A program made the position numbers and the translations under genes. This document shows positions 27,401 through 37,202 of a DNA stretch of 64,000 bases, piece by piece. Positions within the stretch are counted from its first letter, which is position 1, and every line of letters starts with the position of its first letter. Location of the stretch: positions 3,527,495 to 3,591,494 of the forward strand of contig NZ_KZ614146.1 in NCBI RefSeq assembly GCF_002886185.1. The letters are read 5' to 3'. Under the pieces are notes generated by a model that was not told the DNA's origin, did no database searches, and saw only the letters and a list, made by a program, of their open reading frames with translations. This stretch comes from Salipaludibacillus neizhouensis (GTDB taxonomy: Bacteria; Bacillota; Bacilli; Bacillales; Salisediminibacteriaceae).

Positions 27401-27971
27401 CAAAACGACCACTTAAAGGGTTTGTCCGCAAGTCACTTACCACAGAAAAGGCAACTGTTTGAGAAAAATCTTTAGAATCTGCCCCCCAACCTGTTGGATG
27501 TAAGTTAGAATCTCCTTGTTTCACTTTTAGCGTACTTATCTTTTCATTACCGATTACCTTACCAATGTCCGATAATAGATCCTTGTTCCATGACTGTCCC
27601 ATACCAACTAAAGAAGGAAAGTCTGTGGAAACGCCTTGTACGTTATCCGCTGCGGATAGCGCACCTGGAATCGTCTTGCCTGCATTTTCTCCTTGTTTTA
27701 ATACATAGTGATTTCGTGAACCCGATGCATAAACAGCAGGGCCTTCTAGACCGGTGTATTCAAAATAAGTATCCACGAATTCATCTAAATGGTCTGGATT
27801 GCCATTGAATAATGGCATTCCGTCAAACACACCGTCGACCTGTTTTTTAAATACAATATCCTCTTTCTTACTATCCGCTCCATTGACAATTGGTGCGAAT
27901 TCTGTACCGATTAACGTTATTACGAGTGAGGTAAAAATAAATGTTTTCGTAAATTTCTTAAAACGTCGCAT
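24486..27971 (-). CDS. Large secreted GH3 glycoside hydrolase
   Basis: 1161 residues from ATG 27971, which is 6 nt after AAAGGGAG; the ATG at 27977 touches that site. A signal peptide ends near VNGADS. The GH3 barrel has LRTNPLSGRFDEGFSEDAYMAG and, instead of the usual SDW, SPDFGGD, giving Asp312 (numbering from the upstream ATG) as the likely nucleophile. The alpha/beta domain includes ESIVLLKNDGALPLDKDES and GEGNDRSSLEMGEVD (acid/base region), interrupted by a long acidic insertion (about 500-660). An FnIII domain follows (YDFGYGLSYSDFEYSDF and VQLYVKN), then a CBM6-like domain (SLSWTDASEKK) and a lysine-rich tail. Substrate is unknown; beta-glucoside or xyloside is possible. A perfect cre box overlaps the leader. 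Confidence 0.85.
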   Translation of the reverse strand: MRRFKKFTKTFIFTSLVITLIGTEFAPIVNGADSKKEDIVFKKQVDGVFDGMPLFNGNPDHLDEFVDTYFEYTGLEGPAVYASGSRNHYVLKQGENAGKTIPGALSAADNVQGVSTDFPSLVGMGQSWNKDLLSDIGKVIGNEKISTLKVKQGDSNLHPTGWGADSKDFSQTVAFSVVSDLRTNPLSGRFDEGFSEDAYMAGEMIDTMAAGLGGTDQPESDDGFWMRAAVGTKHYSVYNSQWFRQTANNSAGPRSIFEYQTRSPLKGMNSGALSGVMTSFGRTNGVPNILSPYQIHLNNNAKYGAYSSPDFGGDAHVFGNSFGNGYDTKYAVDRTHANVLMILADAQAGRPSVNTEAQADDVLNLVNAVENGLYGITEEDLIEAARSHINQLVRVGVFNEVDEDGIPKFYPFADDAMDVADTVSDYNDADHQDIALRAAKESIVLLKNDGALPLDKDESAAVSGIYADARFKTTYSVNTTPDIDNAGSSPLLSIMKEIGSNKVSYETGAPILGLTSELNDGTVSADPNAAEEGANLITTDATLNPENDGHLFELYDWGQEGASLKSMVNGRWVTSPGENGDPVGNTDDTLLNLTNNDWQLETMDGDTSTIPPRLRIEQNDDETVSIISDGYQTGFGGNFANWYYENGRFITTTEDGSLVPDKPLENAATATNRGDDVKFNTHVVQDVGEAAAARATEDDYAVVFVGAIPRHSAGEGNDRSSLEMGEVDYELVDKVSAAFAAKGKKTVVVVKSSFPVGMDEIQNNENVSAIVYQPYAGQYESYALAEVLYGDDAPTGRLSSTWYADMSALPSISEYSIPEGNTQTLADIDPRFTVDMTNADPIESELTYMYTDAPVTYDFGYGLSYSDFEYSDFTVASNVNKNKPFDVSVNVKNTGTVDTTEVVQLYVKNNDSAYGEYAAEKQLVSFEKVQIAAGETKTVTLKVDPEDFAVWDVNLGDFIVEKGQYTLMVGTSSENIKDDQVVKVNGKKIATLQDKTFNVFDHSFASNEVIYHEVSKDRTASSLKEEKVVGGYHAVRSKQAGSWVAIPNVNLSKVKQVTANVATNVKGGQISLHAGSPDSEAIAVIDVPVTGPVTYTAKNTEVEVNELGYEEVSGELIRKISGVHDLYVVFNEADLRIDSLSWTDASEKKDKEGKGKKPGNK

Positions 27972-27992
27972 TCTCATCTCCCTTTCCTATTT

Positions 27993-28006
27993 TGATAACG
28001 CTTACA
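27993..28006. promoter_or_regulatory. cre box before the large GH3 gene
   Basis: Read on the minus strand, TGTAAGCGTTATCA matches the cre consensus fully. It sits about 20 nt upstream of the start codon, where CcpA would block transcription. Confidence 0.72.
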
Positions 28007-28285
28007 ATAAAGAGTTCTAAACTACCTTCGAGGCCGTTTTATATGTATGTAATAAATTCTGAGAAGATCGACCTCTTCAATTGAATATTTAAAACTAACT
28101 TACATCCCCTCCTTTTCCAGTTTTCATATGGAGTAAAGCTGTTCTCCATACATTAAACCAATGTTAATATTTTCAGAGATTATTAACAACTTGTGATTTT
28201 AACTATTTAGGGTTAATTATTTAACTATTCTGAAATTATGTTAAATTTTAATTATTTCAGTTTTAACATTTGACTTAAAAACTGC

Positions 28286-28324
28286 AAAGAGGTTGCATTC
28301 TTTAAAAGAACACAACCTCTTTTA
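28286..28324. terminator. Terminator upstream of the GH3 gene
   Basis: AAAGAGGTTG (28286-28295) pairs with CAACCTCTTT (28313-28322) with an inner TTCTT/AAGAA stem. It separates the fructokinase side from the GH3 gene. Confidence 0.75.
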
Positions 28325-28415
28325 TAAGTAATTTATATACACTGGAAATGGTATGTTGTGACAAAAACAATTATAAAAAATTGTATTATACTTCAAGAAT
28401 TAACGAAGCATTTAT

Positions 28416-28690
28416 CTAACGGAGAATAGTAATGGAGTGTTCCTCTGGTTGTAAGATGATGGGGTGATTATCTTTAACCCATTGTTTTAATTGTATATCT
28501 CCATCCTTTGAATACGTGCTTCTATCCAAAGATACCATTTGGCTAGGAAGATATTTATGATTTCCGGCTTTAATAAATAAAACATGTAACCTTTTTCAAT
28601 AATGAGCGCATCCTGACCATGAACCTTCGTGCTAAACAGCATTTTTTTCAGGGGATAAGCGCTGCCGTCATGTCCTTTCAATGGATTAAA
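28416..28690 (-). pseudogene. Frameshifted remnant of an unidentified protein
   Basis: One minus frame reads NPLKGHDGSAYPLKKMLFST and then KVHGQDALIIEKG; the following part makes sense only in another frame, FIKAGNHKYLPSQMVSLDRS, then LQPEEHSITILR and a stop at 28416-28418. The switch is near 28590. I do not recognise the family. Position beside the fructokinase suggests a former sugar gene. Confidence 0.4.
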
Positions 28691-28778
28691 TCGTTCACTT
28701 TATTTATTTCTTCAAATCTACTATTCCCTTTGTTTTAATGAGATCACCACTTTGAAACTAAATCTTTTTGTACTTCTT

Positions 28779-29735
28779 TCATACAACTTCCTCCATAGAA
28801 GGTATTGCAGAAATAGCCCCTATTTTCGTGCATACTAAGGCTCCTACCTTATTACTAATCATGGTTATTTTCTTTAATTGTTCGAAGTCTTCTAAAACTT
28901 TCTTAGGTTCTTCTTCCTTTGACAACTGAAAAAGCATTGCTCCAACAAATGCATCCCCTGCACCAGTGGAGTCTACTGAACTTACTTCAATACTAGTGAT
29001 AGTTTCTTGGTGCTTTCCATTAGAAATCAACGTTCCGTTCTTACCTAATGTTACAGCAACGATTTTTGCTCCTAATTGATGAAGAACTTGAACTCCACCG
29101 TCTGTATCGTCCATACCAGAAATCATTCTTAGTTCCTCGTCACTAACTTTAACGAAATCAGCTAAGGCAACTCCCTCTTTACACAGGTCGACAAAGGTAG
29201 ATTCTCTTCCTTTCCAAAGATCTCCCCTATAATTGGGATCAAACGAAATAAACTGTCCATCTCTATTAGCCGATTTAATAGTATTTAAGTAAGTCGATTG
29301 AAATGCCCCCTCTAAGAGAGCTGTCGCTGAGCCAAAATGCAAAATACTAGCCATTTTCAGCTTGTCTTTATCCAACTCATTTTCCGATAAATGAGCATCA
29401 GCCCCTCGATTAAAAACAAAATCTCTTTCTCCATTTTCCATTAAAGATACAAATGCTAATGTTGTTGGATGCTGCTCATCTAGGACGAGCATTGAGGTAT
29501 CAACGTTTATTTCATCTAATTTATTTTTTAAAAAATAACCGAAAGGATCCTTTCCCACTTTGCCACTAAACATGGACGTTCCACCTAGTTTCACAACGGT
29601 TGCACACACATTAGCAGGTGCTCCACCCGCCTGCTTCTCAAAGTTCTTACCTTTTGTTAAGTCGATTCCAACATCTGTACAGAAAAAATCAATGATCAGC
29701 TCTCCCATACAAATGACTAATGAGTTTGATTTCAT
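28779..29735 (-). CDS. PfkB-family fructokinase
   Basis: 318 residues, typical for ribokinase/PfkB sugar kinases. It has CMGELIIDF at the N-terminus, [19 protein letters not shown] (signature 1), [33 protein letters not shown] and the C-terminal signature [14 protein letters not shown] with the catalytic Asp of GAGD. FDPNYR and the genomic setting next to GH32 enzymes point to fructose as substrate, giving fructose-6-phosphate. It is transcribed in the same direction as the fructan genes. A second, ROK-type fructokinase at 42 kb is dead, so this is the working copy in the window. Confidence 0.87.
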   Translation of the reverse strand: MKSNSLVICMGELIIDFFCTDVGIDLTKGKNFEKQAGGAPANVCATVVKLGGTSMFSGKVGKDPFGYFLKNKLDEINVDTSMLVLDEQHPTTLAFVSLMENGERDFVFNRGADAHLSENELDKDKLKMASILHFGSATALLEGAFQSTYLNTIKSANRDGQFISFDPNYRGDLWKGRESTFVDLCKEGVALADFVKVSDEELRMISGMDDTDGGVQVLHQLGAKIVAVTLGKNGTLISNGKHQETITSIEVSSVDSTGAGDAFVGAMLFQLSKEEEPKKVLEDFEQLKKITMISNKVGALVCTKIGAISAIPSMEEVV

Positions 29736-29888
29736 ACCCTAATCACCTTTCCTGATATTTATGTATTATTTTTAGTCAATGTAATTAAAAAGAGGAAACG
29801 AGTCGTTACTTTAGTTAGTTTCAAATAAAATAACATTTACAAGTTTCCTCTCTATTTAATTTTATTCTATTTAATAATTCCTATGATT

Positions 29889-30001
29889 TTATTTAATAGG
29901 AGATAATAAATAGCTATTTGTAATTTTGATAGTACCGCCTGAAGTAAAATGTATTTTCTTTTCATTTTTCCCACTCACATAGATTGGGGATAAATTAGCT
30001 A
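29889..30001 (-). pseudogene. C-terminal scrap of a GH32 enzyme
   Basis: The minus frame directly after the Big2/GH32 gene reads GVIANLSPIYVSGKNEKKIH, then GGTIKITNSYLLSPIK and TAA at 29889-29891. It parallels the last residues of the intact GH32 at 33175 (SLIYPKKACESVSIFTSDGD and IIKGSLLTPIK). It is the tail of a lost third GH32 gene. Confidence 0.65.
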
Positions 30002-32689
30002 TTACTCCTGATCTCCTGACCACATTTTTAATAATTCTTTGACCTTAGCCTCTAAGTCTTCTTTGGCAGACTCGGATATATATCCTTGCATTGGACTCTT
30101 GTTTTGATGTTTCAAGAAGTCTTCCATATGTCTAATGGCTTGTGTCATTCGATCATTTTCGAAATGAATTTCTACCCGATTCAACCGGTTTTTTAACTGG
30201 TTCAGCAATGGGGAACGTAATTCATCCGATTCATTATAATAGTGAATTAGAGATCGGAGCGATTCAATGGTGACAGGATTTTCTGAAACTGATCCATTGT
30301 ATATCGTGTAATTTATGAACTTAGCTTCTGTATTCTCATTGATAACTCCCACACTAATGTCACCAGTCATCTCTACTGTTCTTTCATACATTTCCTGATC
30401 ATTAAAAGAAAAGGTAAAGGTATCCTCATATTTCTCAACTTTTAATGTTTGGGGTTCTCGAAGGTTTGTTCCTGTTGGTAATTGAACTCCTTCCCAACCT
30501 AGATCATTATTTCCTTCTTTCGCAAAGGTTTCTAACTGATCAATATCTTTGTTGAAGAATGCGGAAACGGTTGTACCTATTTCATCCGTCATAGTAATTC
30601 CGTATTTAGGAAAACCCTCATTCCCCTGATTAACCCATTCAATATCAGCAGCTACACTGAAATCACCTTTAACAACACCTTCTCTATAAATCTCTTTCCA
30701 TTCAGGGCTGTATTCAACTCGACTTGTCACGCTTGATTCATTAATAGTACGCCAGTTACCGGAATATGCACCTGCAAGAGAAGGTCCCCAGCCATGTATA
30801 TAATCTGAATTTTTGTCATCTAACACTCTAACAGCTAACTCTTTCGAAGTGCCATTCCGATCACGAACGATGACACGTGTCACTCCCGGTTCAACTCCGG
30901 TCAATGTTACGGTATTCTCATCGATTTAATTAATTTCTGCAAACTCAGGTTCGGCTACTTCCCAATCAAACACTTCTTGCTCTGTTAACCAATCTGGCTT
31001 AGCATGGGCAACAAGCTCGACGGACTCACCAACCTCGACATCTACATTTTCTTCACTGACAACAATACGTTCTATTTCACCTTCCGACGGAGCTTCACGC
31101 CATGTTGAATGTAAATGGAAGAAATCGAGAGAGACAACATCAACGCTTCCACCCTTCGAAAATAGTTCGATTCCACTATTTGTCGGTTTTGTGTAAATCA
31201 GATTGGAAAATGCGAATTCCCCTTCATTAATAAAGATTTCAACTGAGGACTCATCCACAAGGCCACGGATTTTAATGTGTTCTCTCTCTGTAGGATATTC
31301 AGTTTCAAAACGTTTTCCAAAATGGAATGAATCCCCATTTCGATCAATCAACGTATCTAGACCTGCATCCGTCCGATCAAGAAATACAGTTTGCGAATTT
31401 AGATCGACACCAACGACCGTTTCTTCCTCTTCTGATTGGCGGAGTCTAATTCCAAATTCTTCCACTTTATCCCATTCTATAATTGCTTCAAATTCATAGG
31501 ACATACCAGAAAAATCAGTGATTTCGTGAACACCTTCCAATGTGAAAGGATCAATAAAATGCTCGGTTGCACGAATGCTCTCAATTTCGCTAATTGGCTC
31601 CTGAAATAAACGAATGCTGCCATCTTCTATTGTTCTTAATGATAATTCTCGCGGGATTGACATAGATCCCATCCATGGGTAGGTTGGTGACTGATAAGGG
31701 TAGCGCCAATTTGCCATCCACGCCAGCCAAATACGACGTCCATCTCCTGATTCTGCAAGTTCGTTAAATGATTGAGCGGCGTAAAAATCTTGACCGAAGT
31801 CTGTAATTAATACCTCATCTTCGGAGTTAGCATTGGTAAATTCAGAGCCATCAAATTCACCAATAAAATATTGAGCAGTAGAACCACCTGTTACATCATT
31901 ATCACCTACACTGACATGAAGTACCCATTTTTGGTTATCTTCATCACCATCTACAGGTAAGCGAAATAAATCAGGACATTCCCATACAGCAACATGTGTA
32001 CCGTGTCCATTACCAAATTGGCTCTGGTATTCCCAATCAATCAAGTTAGGCGAATTATAAAAAGTGACACTTTTATCGGTCGAAACAGCCATCACCCATT
32101 TTTCCGTTTCATCATGCCAAAATACTTTGGGATCACGAAAATCTTTTATGCCAGGATTTTCAATGACTGGGTTTCCTTCATACCGCTCCCAGGTTCGACC
32201 ATTATCTTTACTATAAGCAATCCCCTGTGCCTCCCCCCCATGTGTACTTGTATAAATGGCTACCATCCCTGCTTCCCCATCAAAAAAACCTGATGTATCG
32301 TTCCAATCAATCACTGCACTTCCGGTTAATGCCTGCCCGAGTTCATCATGCTCTAATGCAATTGGCAAGTGCTCCCAATGCAGCAGATCCTCACTAACAG
32401 CATGTGCCCATGTTCCCATTTTCTGATGGAACAAATGATACTCACCTTCGAAATAAACAAGTCCGTTAGGATCGGCAAGTCGCCCCTCCGGTGTGGAAAA
32501 GTGGTATTGTGGTCGGTACATTTCCGTGTAATACTCATCTGTAGCATTAGGTATTTCCACTTCGGATCCGTTCATAGGTAGAACTCCCTCATCTGCATTT
32601 GCATTTGTTACACTAATAATCCCTTTAATTGTAATGAACATTAATGCTACTACTAGAATTGCTACATGTCTTTTCTTGATCAAAAACAT
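30002..32689 (-). pseudogene. Secreted GH32 fructanase with Big2 and C-terminal domains, interrupted by an in-frame TAA
   Basis: Start at ATG 32689, 6-7 nt after AAGGGAGG; the longer in-frame ATG contains that site. A signal peptide is followed by GH32 motifs: LADPNGLVYFEGEYHLF (nucleophile Asp), DFRDPKVFW and WECPDLF (acid/base Glu), then the GH32 beta-sandwich. A Big2 domain begins at ERIVVSEENVDVEVGESVEL, is cut by TAA at 30926-30928 after FAEIN, and resumes in the same frame as IDENTVTLTGVEPGVTRVIV. The remaining 300 residues form another beta-sandwich and a helical tail ending WSGDQE. One substitution (for example GAA to TAA) explains it. The GH32 catalytic part could still be made and secreted. 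Confidence 0.85.
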
Positions 32690-33174
32690 TTGATAGCCTC
32701 CCTTTATTTCACACATTTTAATCGTGTATATATTGAGTATTTACTCTAGTAGTTTTGAGCATTGTTGACTAGGAATGAGTAAACTTAAATCGGTACCTTC
32801 TCATCTTTTATTGATCCGGTTTGGATCACTGACGAGGCAAGTAAGAAACGGATGTCCAAACTAAAACAATACAAAAGAAGAAGAGGAAAAGTTGACTAGC
32901 ATGACATATGACCAACATCACTCTATAAAAATGCGCTACATCCAAAACTCGTAATCATGTTGTCCATCCAAACACAAGATCTTGATATAACCTTCAAACT
33001 AATATTTACATATATATAAAAGAACTATATAAATCCTTAAAAACTGATCAACAACTGGGTTTATCTGTCATAAAAATTGCTTGACAAATAAACCCAACGT
33101 GAACGAATAGATCAAATGCCAGTTTATTTCTTACAATCATTCAATAACTTTGATTTAATATGAGAGTCTATTTA
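32690..33174. other. Intergenic region with a long hairpin
   Basis: TGGGTTTAT (33056-33064) pairs with ATAAACCCA (33088-33096), extended by TGTCA/TGACA with one mismatch. It follows the intact GH32 gene on the minus strand and may slow transcription into the broken GH32, but has no T-run. A short plus frame near 32810-32900 is not recognisable. Confidence 0.45.
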
Positions 33175-34632
33175 TTATTTAATTGGTGTTAATAAAGAAC
33201 CTTTTATAATTTTGATATCACCATCTGAAGTGAAAATTGATACGCTTTCGCACGCTTTTTTCGGATAAATTAAGCTTGTTAACGCATACTTCCCTTCATT
33301 CACAAACAGTTCCACAGATGAAGAATCTACAACCATTCGTAGTTGAATGTCATTTGCGTTCTCCAATGTTAGCTTTTGTTCGTGTGGAAAATTATCCGAA
33401 AAGTCAATCTCGCCGGAATTTTGTCGATCTAATCTTAATGCCCTCTCTGTTGAATCAAATGTAATCGTTGTGGCCTTATCTTCGGTATGATGAAGGATGA
33501 GACCAAATTGTGTTGCATTCAACCTTTCAATTTTTAAGACCATATCGACATATGATTCATTCATTTTATACTTTTTAGTTTCTTTCCCACTAATGATAAC
33601 ATCGTGAATTTCATCTTTTTGAGAAAAGTAAGAATCCAATTCTATTACTGGTTTTTGAATAATGTGATAAGCCCCTCCATTTTTTCTTAGTGAAAGTTCC
33701 CTTGGTATGGTCATTTGACTTCTCCAATCACCAGTTGGAACTTCATTCGCATATCGCCAGTTACTCATCCATCCAAGGTAAATACGTCTTCCGTCTTCTT
33801 TAGGAATATCAGAAAAGCTGACTCCTGCATAATTGTCTTTTCCAAAGTCCAACCATTTAACAGAGGAGTGATCTGGAGTAAACGTTGAACCATCAAATTC
33901 CCCAATAAAATACTGTGTACGTGATCCATTATCAAATTGAGGGTTATCTCCAATACTGACGAGTAAAACCCACTTTTCTTCCTTGCTGTCTTCTACACTT
34001 AATTTAAATAAATCAGGACATTCCCACACGCCTTCATGAGAACCATAATCTTCTCCAAATTCGCTTTCAAACTCCCAATCTATTAGATTTGTCGAAGTAT
34101 AAAAGGAAATCGATTGACCTGTAGCTAGTACCATCACCCATTTATTGGTTTCCGTATTCCAAAAAACCTTAGGATCTCTGAAATCTATCTTTGTTTCATG
34201 AGAAAGGACAGGATTTCCCTCATATTTTTTCCAAGTCCTTCCTTTATCATGACTGAACGCCAAACTTTGACTTTGAATTGGCGGTTGATCTTCCTCTCCA
34301 TCTAAATGATGAGTAAATATTGCTACGATACCCGGCTTATCTGGGAAGAATCCTGTGGTATTCTCCCAATCCACCACTGCGCTACCAGAGAAAATCGTAC
34401 CATTTTCATCTGGATATAATGCTATATCTAATTCTTCCCATGAAATCATATCTTTACTGACAGCATGGCCCCAATGCATGGGACCCCACACGCTGTCATT
34501 TGGATTGTATTGAAAAAATAAGTGATACTCACCCTCAAAATACACCATTCCGTTTGGGTCGTTCATCCAATTTTCTTTTGGCGCAAAGTGTAAATTAGGT
34601 CTGTATTTTTTTTGTAAATCTTGGATTGTCAA
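33175..34632 (-). CDS. Cytoplasmic GH32 beta-fructosidase
   Basis: 485 residues, no signal peptide. The five-bladed propeller carries WMNDPNGMVYFEGEYHLFFQYNP (nucleophile Asp), FSGSAVVDW, DFRDPKVFW (transition-state Asp) and WECPDLF (acid/base Glu); a C-terminal beta-sandwich ends EGKYALTSLIYPKK. It hydrolyses beta-2,1 or beta-2,6 fructosides such as sucrose, levan or inulin oligosaccharides. It lies 15 bp downstream of an ABC solute-binding protein gene and is the last gene of that operon, so it probably acts on fructo-oligosaccharides brought in unphosphorylated. Fructose released would go to the PfkB fructokinase at 28779. Confidence 0.93.
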   Translation of the reverse strand: MTIQDLQKKYRPNLHFAPKENWMNDPNGMVYFEGEYHLFFQYNPNDSVWGPMHWGHAVSKDMISWEELDIALYPDENGTIFSGSAVVDWENTTGFFPDKPGIVAIFTHHLDGEEDQPPIQSQSLAFSHDKGRTWKKYEGNPVLSHETKIDFRDPKVFWNTETNKWVMVLATGQSISFYTSTNLIDWEFESEFGEDYGSHEGVWECPDLFKLSVEDSKEEKWVLLVSIGDNPQFDNGSRTQYFIGEFDGSTFTPDHSSVKWLDFGKDNYAGVSFSDIPKEDGRRIYLGWMSNWRYANEVPTGDWRSQMTIPRELSLRKNGGAYHIIQKPVIELDSYFSQKDEIHDVIISGKETKKYKMNESYVDMVLKIERLNATQFGLILHHTEDKATTITFDSTERALRLDRQNSGEIDFSDNFPHEQKLTLENANDIQLRMVVDSSSVELFVNEGKYALTSLIYPKKACESVSIFTSDGDIKIIKGSLLTPIK

Positions 34633-34647
34633 TTTACTCGCCCTCCA

Positions 34648-36249
34648 TTATTCTGTAGCTCGGTCATACCCTGCTTGTTTAATTTCTAACCACTCTGATA
34701 AACTTAGACGTTCTAATTCTTCTAAATACTCTTCCCACTCTTCTTCCACTTCTCCATTTGAAATCCATTCAGCCTTTTTTCTTTCTACATAAGGTATCAA
34801 ATCTGCTTCAATAGAAGACAGTCTATCTAGTTCATCAACGGTGTGAAATACATTAGGATAAATATTATCTGCTTGCATGTGTGGAACCATCACTTCTTCC
34901 ATTAATCCCAATCTCCAAGCAGCGTCATCTGGCTTTGTTGTCACTTCACCATAGTAACTATCTAAGATCGCTAATGGACCACCAACTGATGTTCTTTCTC
35001 TTAACTCAACAGGCGCTGTGCCTTCTAAATCTTTGTGCTTTAACATATCTTCGCTTTCATCAAATTCAAAAATGTTCTGTTGTTCTTCATCGCCATGCGT
35101 ACCCCAGTTATTTTGAACGGACTGATGTGGATCATAAAGTTGATCGATCCATTTCGCTGTTAATTCAAGATTTTCATTTGCACTTGTAATGACCATTCTC
35201 GAACGATCAAAGCCCATTCCATTTGTTCTTGCAACATTTTTGTGACCATCGGGACCTTCTAGAGGAGGCATAAGATCAAAAGTATCATTCATGCCTGAAA
35301 TATTTCCTTTATCCCAAGTGAAATACATACCATAACGACCTTCTTCTCCTTTTGAAACATACACAGGCCAATCTTGTTCAAATGCTTCAACATCTATTAA
35401 TTCTTCTTCATATAACTCGTTCATGAAACTTATTGCGTCTTTATATCCATCCTCCGCTGCAGTTAATTTCACTTCTCCATCATTCGTTACTACGGTATGA
35501 TCCCAATTATCACCTAGACCAAAGGAGCCAAATAGGAAACTTGGATCTTCTCCACCATGATTAATGATAAAAGACATTGGAATTGTTTGACCGTCTCCTG
35601 CTGGATCATTATCTCTAAATGCAATTAACACTTCTTTTAATTCTTCAGTAGTTGTTGGCATATCTAGCCCTAATTCATCTAACCACTCTACATTAATCCA
35701 AGGAAAGTTATCGACAGAGTGAATACTTTCTTTACCTTCACCTAACTCTTCTATCCACGGGAATGCATAAATATTCCCATCTTCAGCAGTCATCATCGCT
35801 TCGTACTCTGGTGCTTTCTCCAGTACACTTTGCAGATTAGGCATATAATCATCAATTAAATCGTTAAGTGGAATAATGGCATCATCATTTGCTAACTCTA
35901 ATAATTCATAATCACTATACCCTGCATTTTTTATTGCATCCGGCATTTCACCGCTAGACATCGCTAAATTTCTTTTATCACCAAACGCTTCGCCTACAAA
36001 GCTTCTCCACTCGATATTGACACCTGTTTCTTCTGCTAATCTTTCATAAATCACCTTCTCATTAGGATCTTCAGGTGCCAATGAAGAACTTTCTGTCAAA
36101 AATCTTAACGATACTTCTTCTTCTAACGGGAAGCTAATATCTGACAACTCATAATCTTCCGACCATGTTTGGTCATCATTTCCACCACAACCTACTGTAA
36201 TTAAACTTCCAACTGACAAAGCTGACATTAGTTTAATAATCTTGTTCAT
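34648..36249 (-). CDS. Sugar ABC transporter solute-binding lipoprotein (LplA/YtcQ type)
   Basis: 533 residues. The N-terminus has a lipobox LITVGC, so it is anchored by lipid on the outer face of the membrane. The size and motifs (MPDAIKNAGYSDYELLELAN, NIYAFPWIEELGEG) fit the large family-1 binding proteins that feed LplB/LplC-type permeases. It is co-transcribed with both permease genes and the GH32 enzyme, so its ligand is probably a fructo-oligosaccharide. No ATPase gene is nearby; such systems usually share an MsmK-type ATPase encoded elsewhere. Confidence 0.87.
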   Translation of the reverse strand: MNKIIKLMSALSVGSLITVGCGGNDDQTWSEDYELSDISFPLEEEVSLRFLTESSSLAPEDPNEKVIYERLAEETGVNIEWRSFVGEAFGDKRNLAMSSGEMPDAIKNAGYSDYELLELANDDAIIPLNDLIDDYMPNLQSVLEKAPEYEAMMTAEDGNIYAFPWIEELGEGKESIHSVDNFPWINVEWLDELGLDMPTTTEELKEVLIAFRDNDPAGDGQTIPMSFIINHGGEDPSFLFGSFGLGDNWDHTVVTNDGEVKLTAAEDGYKDAISFMNELYEEELIDVEAFEQDWPVYVSKGEEGRYGMYFTWDKGNISGMNDTFDLMPPLEGPDGHKNVARTNGMGFDRSRMVITSANENLELTAKWIDQLYDPHQSVQNNWGTHGDEEQQNIFEFDESEDMLKHKDLEGTAPVELRERTSVGGPLAILDSYYGEVTTKPDDAAWRLGLMEEVMVPHMQADNIYPNVFHTVDELDRLSSIEADLIPYVERKKAEWISNGEVEEEWEEYLEELERLSLSEWLEIKQAGYDRATE

Positions 36250-36272
36250 AATTAACCCCTCACTTTTCTTTT

Positions 36273-37184
36273 TTATTTTAATGATCCGACCATAACTCCC
36301 TTTTCAAAATACTTTTGGAAGAATGGATACATGATCAATAAAGGTAAACTGGCGACTACAATGGATGAGTATTTTATCATCTCAGAAATTCTTTGCATCT
36401 CAGCTCTAGCAAGTTGATCTGCAATCATTCCTGGTTGTACTTCGTTTTGGATTAGAATTTCTCGTAAAACTAATTGCAATGGATACAGTGATCGATCTTC
36501 AAGATAAATCATTGCGTTAAAATAAGCATTCCACTGTCCTATAAAAGCAAATAGCGCGAGTACAAAGATAATTGGTTTAGCCAAAGGTAATATAATTTTA
36601 ATGAAGATCATGAAATCAGACGCACCATCTATTCTTGCAGCTTCCTTCAACTCATTTGGTAGAGCCTTAAAATAAGTTCTTGCTAAAATAATATTCCAAA
36701 CTGTGACAGCACCAGGTAATATAATCGCCCAAGGCGTGTTAATCAATCCTAACTCTCGTATAAGTAAATATGTGGGAATTAATCCTCCATTAAAAAACAT
36801 CGTAAAGAGAAAGAAAATCATAAATGCCTTTTTACCAACTAGCTCATCAATTGATAGCGCATATCCTGCAAGAATAGAAAATATAATAGAGACTATAGTA
36901 AATCCCCCAGCATACAGCACAGAATTGAGGAACCCTCTCATGATTGATCCATCTTGAAAGATTCTTACATAACCGTCAATTGTCCAATGATCAGGATTAA
37001 GTGAAATCCCATGTGATACCAGAATATTTGGCTGTAAAAAAGAGCCAAGTAATACATATAAAAGAGGTACAGTAACAATGACGACAACTAAACTCAACAG
37101 AATTTTATTTATTAGTAGTAATAATTGATCTGTTTTTGAGTTGTTTATTGTTTGAATTTTTTTTGAGTGTGCTATTTTACTCAT
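36273..37184 (-). CDS. Sugar ABC transporter permease (LplC/YtcP type)
   Basis: 303 residues with about six membrane helices and the ATPase-contact EAA loop EAARIDGASDFMIFIKIILP. The C-terminal PFFQKYFEKGVMVGSLK is characteristic of YtcP-type permeases. It forms the membrane channel with the product of the gene just upstream, from which it is separated by 18 bp. The binding protein follows 23 bp later. Confidence 0.9.
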   Translation of the reverse strand: MSKIAHSKKIQTINNSKTDQLLLLINKILLSLVVVIVTVPLLYVLLGSFLQPNILVSHGISLNPDHWTIDGYVRIFQDGSIMRGFLNSVLYAGGFTIVSIIFSILAGYALSIDELVGKKAFMIFFLFTMFFNGGLIPTYLLIRELGLINTPWAIILPGAVTVWNIILARTYFKALPNELKEAARIDGASDFMIFIKIILPLAKPIIFVLALFAFIGQWNAYFNAMIYLEDRSLYPLQLVLREILIQNEVQPGMIADQLARAEMQRISEMIKYSSIVVASLPLLIMYPFFQKYFEKGVMVGSLK

Positions 37185-37202
37185 CTAATTTTCCACTCCA
37201 TT

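Noticed and set aside
33056-33096. Rho-independent terminator of the intact GH32 gene
   Set aside because: The stem is long but no T-run follows on either strand, so it was recorded only as a hairpin.
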